5,915 bases of DNA, from assembly GCA_018894775.1 (NCBI GenBank), contig JAHIPG010000264.1, positions 1 to 5,915 on the forward strand, given 5' to 3'. Shown one piece after another: positions 5,049 to 5,915 of the stretch. The DNA comes from Nanobdellota archaeon (lineage in GTDB: Archaea; Nanobdellota; Nanobdellia; SCGC-AAA011-G17; VGLX01). The notes under the pieces are model-generated. The model was given only the letters and a program-made list of their open reading frames with translations, had not been told where the DNA came from and did not search any database. Within the stretch, counting starts at the first letter, position 1, and each line of letters opens with the position of its first letter. The position numbers were made by a program, and so were the translations under genes.

Positions 5049-5128
5049 GAATCTATAAATTTTTGAACTGGAATTCGTCCGGAAGGGGTTGAATAGTACT
5101 CAATCTCCCACTTGGGCATGCTCCCCGC

Positions 5129-5137
5129 ATTCTAACA
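5129..5137 (-). promoter_or_regulatory. Extended -10 promoter of the truncated toxin gene
   Basis: On the minus strand the sequence reads TGTTAGAAT: the TGn extension (5137-5135) plus TAGAAT (5134-5129), five of six to consensus. No good -35 is seen at 16-18 bp. Nine bases lie between the -10 and the ATG at 5119, so the leader is only about three bases. GGGGAG in that gap is too close to the ATG to act as a normal Shine-Dalgarno. Confidence 0.45.
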
Positions 5138-5161
5138 GAAAACTTCTCCGAGAAAACTTGA

Positions 5162-5190
5162 GGGGGGGGCGTCCCCCACCAACCGTGGGG
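5162..5190. repeat. G8 tract and two competing hairpins
   Basis: A run of eight G (5162-5169) is followed by CGT and five C (5173-5177), giving a five-pair hairpin. The same C block can instead pair downstream as CCCCAC (5174-5179) with GTGGGG (5185-5190). Both lie between the divergent toxin-antitoxin promoters. Confidence 0.6.
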
Positions 5191-5233
5191 AGAAAATGGA
5201 ATTGGAGGAAACCCGAAGTTGCGTCCGGTCCTG

Positions 5234-5242
5234 TGGTACAAT
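5234..5242 (+). promoter_or_regulatory. Extended -10 promoter of the MNT-HEPN operon
   Basis: TGGTACAAT: the TGn extension (5234-5236) and TACAAT (5237-5242), five of six to consensus, with no clear -35. Seven bases separate it from the ATG at 5250, so +1 falls at 5249-5250 and the transcript would be leaderless or have a single leader base. No Shine-Dalgarno precedes the ATG. Confidence 0.5.
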
Positions 5243-5249
5243 GTGATCG

Positions 5250-5573
5250 ATGCCAACTCACAGTGATTTGAAACGAGAAGCTCAAAGAATCACCAGCCGG
5301 ATCGCTTTAAAGTACAGGCCGGAACGGGTGGTTCTCTTTGGCTCTCTTGCCAATGGGAGCGAGCACCCCAACGACATTGATCTTTTGGTAATCAAAGAAA
5401 CCCAAGAAAGAAAAATCAAACGAGCCCAGAATCTGTACCGGAGCCTCGACTGGTCGTGCCCGTTAGATATCGTCGTACGCACACCGCAAGAAGTGAACGA
5501 GGGCTTAGCCCAAAAGAATCCGTTCTATGTCAACGCTCTCAAGGGGGAGGTTCTCTACGATGCCAATCACTAG
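5250..5573 (+). CDS. MNT-type minimal nucleotidyltransferase (antitoxin of a HEPN-MNT pair)
   Basis: A 107-residue protein of the minimal nucleotidyltransferase type. The signature LFGSLANGSEHPNDIDLLV (29-47) supplies Gly31-Ser32 and the metal-binding Asp42 and Asp44. A third acidic residue is likely Asp73 in CPLDIVV. The C-terminal FYVNALKGEVLYD is also typical. All catalytic positions are present, so it should be active. In studied HEPN-MNT systems such as MntA-HepT the nucleotidyltransferase adds AMP residues to the HEPN toxin and neutralises it; the pair here uses a different HEPN subfamily, so that chemistry is inferred. The gene overlaps the HEPN gene by 14 bases. The start at 5250 is supported by the extended -10 seven bases upstream and a full-length N-terminal helix. 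Confidence 0.9.
   Translation: MPTHSDLKREAQRITSRIALKYRPERVVLFGSLANGSEHPNDIDLLVIKETQERKIKRAQNLYRSLDWSCPLDIVVRTPQEVNEGLAQKNPFYVNALKGEVLYDANH
5542..5550 (+). promoter_or_regulatory. Shine-Dalgarno of the HEPN gene inside the MNT coding region
   Basis: The purine block AGGGGGAGG within the last codons of the MNT gene lies nine bases before the ATG at 5560. It encodes Lys98-Gly-Glu of the MNT protein and supports an overlapping, separately initiated HEPN start. Confidence 0.65.
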
Positions 5574-5915
5574 TAGCACCGAATCCACCTTCAAAAACGC
5601 CGAGGCCGACCTAGCCATTGCCTACCTAATCCTTGAAAACCCCCGGGAGAACCTCTTCGGAATTGCCTGTTTTCACATCCACCAGGCAGTCGAGAAATAT
5701 CTTAAAGGTTACCTCCTCCACACAGGCGAGCAGCCGCCGCTCATTCACGACCTCAAAATTCTGCTCGATAGGTGCATTAAGCACAACGGGAGTCTTTCCG
5801 AATTCAGCGATACCTGTAAGGAGCTGAATCCTTACTACATCGAAACCCGCTACGAACCCGGTTCTCCGGAAGATTTTACCCGCGAGGAGGCGGGGGAGAT
5901 CTACCAGAAAGCCGA
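5560..5915 (+). CDS. HEPN-domain protein, partial (runs off the right edge)
   Basis: The frame is open from the ATG at 5560 to the window end, 118 codons. The start MPITSSTESTFKNAEADLAIA leads into a four-helix HEPN domain of the PF05168 type: ACFHIHQAVEKYLKGYLL (36-53), the conserved HDL (63-65), LLDRC, and NPYYIETRYEPG (90-101). HEPN proteins are often ribonucleases using an R-x4-6-H motif. I see no such motif in the visible part (Arg29 and His39 are too far apart, Arg71 and His75 too close), so this copy may act by binding, or the motif may lie in the missing C-terminus. The family is usually 120-140 residues, so only a few residues are probably missing. It forms a toxin-antitoxin-like operon with the MNT gene. 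Confidence 0.88.
   Translation, partial: MPITSSTESTFKNAEADLAIAYLILENPRENLFGIACFHIHQAVEKYLKGYLLHTGEQPPLIHDLKILLDRCIKHNGSLSEFSDTCKELNPYYIETRYEPGSPEDFTREEAGEIYQKA

Larger units (their letters stand above)
4862..5119 (-). pseudogene. Truncated HigB/RelE-type (Gp49-like) toxin, body replaced by palindromic DNA
   Basis: The frame encodes 85 residues. Its first 24 (MPKWEIEYYSTPSGRIPVQK and then FIDS) match the start of Gp49-like HigB toxins, mRNA-cleaving ribonucleases of the RelE superfamily. From residue 25 on nothing resembles the family: the expected central strands and the C-terminal R-x-I-x-LLHxFxKK and EIxxAxxR segments are absent, and no other frame supplies them. The loss point coincides with the edge of the palindrome at 5027-5048, and the rest of the frame runs through three more hairpins and the antitoxin promoter. 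Intact members have about 100-120 residues. The frame stays open for 57 codons past the breakpoint and overlaps the antitoxin by 20 bases, so a chimeric peptide could still be made, but toxin activity is unlikely. Confidence 0.7.

Noticed and set aside
4920..5050. CRISPR array
   Set aside because: The hairpins differ from one another in sequence and spacing. There are no repeated units separated by spacers and no cas gene is visible.
5053..5285. Several overlapping frames of 60-67 codons on both strands between the toxin-antitoxin loci
   Set aside because: They run through hairpins, the G8 tract and both promoters, and have no family resemblance or ribosome sites.
5633..5827. Plus-strand frame of 64 codons
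   Set aside because: Shifted-frame shadow of the HEPN gene, which is open across the entire region and carries clear motifs.

Overview
The window looks like an accessory stretch from an uncultured bacterium. Standard code fits, because TGA is used as a stop. Genes are short, mostly hypothetical and membrane-associated, there is little Shine-Dalgarno signal, and bacterial sigma70-type -35/-10 elements sit very close to several start codons. A Patescibacteria/CPR member (for example Microgenomates-like) would fit, but no marker gene is present and this is a guess. By eye the left part (about 1-3490) is AT-rich, and base composition becomes clearly richer in GC from about 3800 on, suggesting two segments of different history.

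Left segment. After a possible C-terminal scrap of a plus-strand gene (2-91) there is a two-gene minus-strand operon (1852 to 201): a single-pass exported protein with eight cysteines, then a two-helix membrane protein, joined by an ATGA overlap. Divergent from it, across a 180-bp promoter region, is a two-gene plus-strand operon (2033 to 3488): an unrecognised three-helix membrane protein and a DUF6498-type polytopic membrane protein. The minus operon has a near-consensus promoter whose predicted transcript starts on the A of the ATG.

Middle segment (3489-4605). A hairpin-rich spacer leads to a small self-contained minus-strand unit: promoter, Shine-Dalgarno, a 63-residue winged-helix-like protein and a strong intrinsic terminator. 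Upstream of it is about 490 bp with no convincing gene but striking structure: a perfect 36-bp palindrome made of two identical 14-bp palindromes, a tandem 9-mer, and a decaying array of 14-mers and 12-mers.

Right segment (4606-5915). Two toxin-antitoxin loci stand back to back. On the minus strand is a HigBA/RelE-type locus in toxin-then-antitoxin order. The XRE antitoxin looks intact, but the toxin keeps only its N-terminus: homology stops exactly where a 22-bp palindrome begins, followed by three more hairpins. On the plus strand is an MNT nucleotidyltransferase overlapping a HEPN-domain gene that runs off the window. The 130 bp between them carries two outward-facing extended -10 promoters and a G8 tract.

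The most unusual points are the palindrome cluster replacing the toxin body, the double palindrome at 4222-4257, and the repeated pattern of -10 boxes 6-9 bp from start codons, which implies leaderless or nearly leaderless mRNAs.
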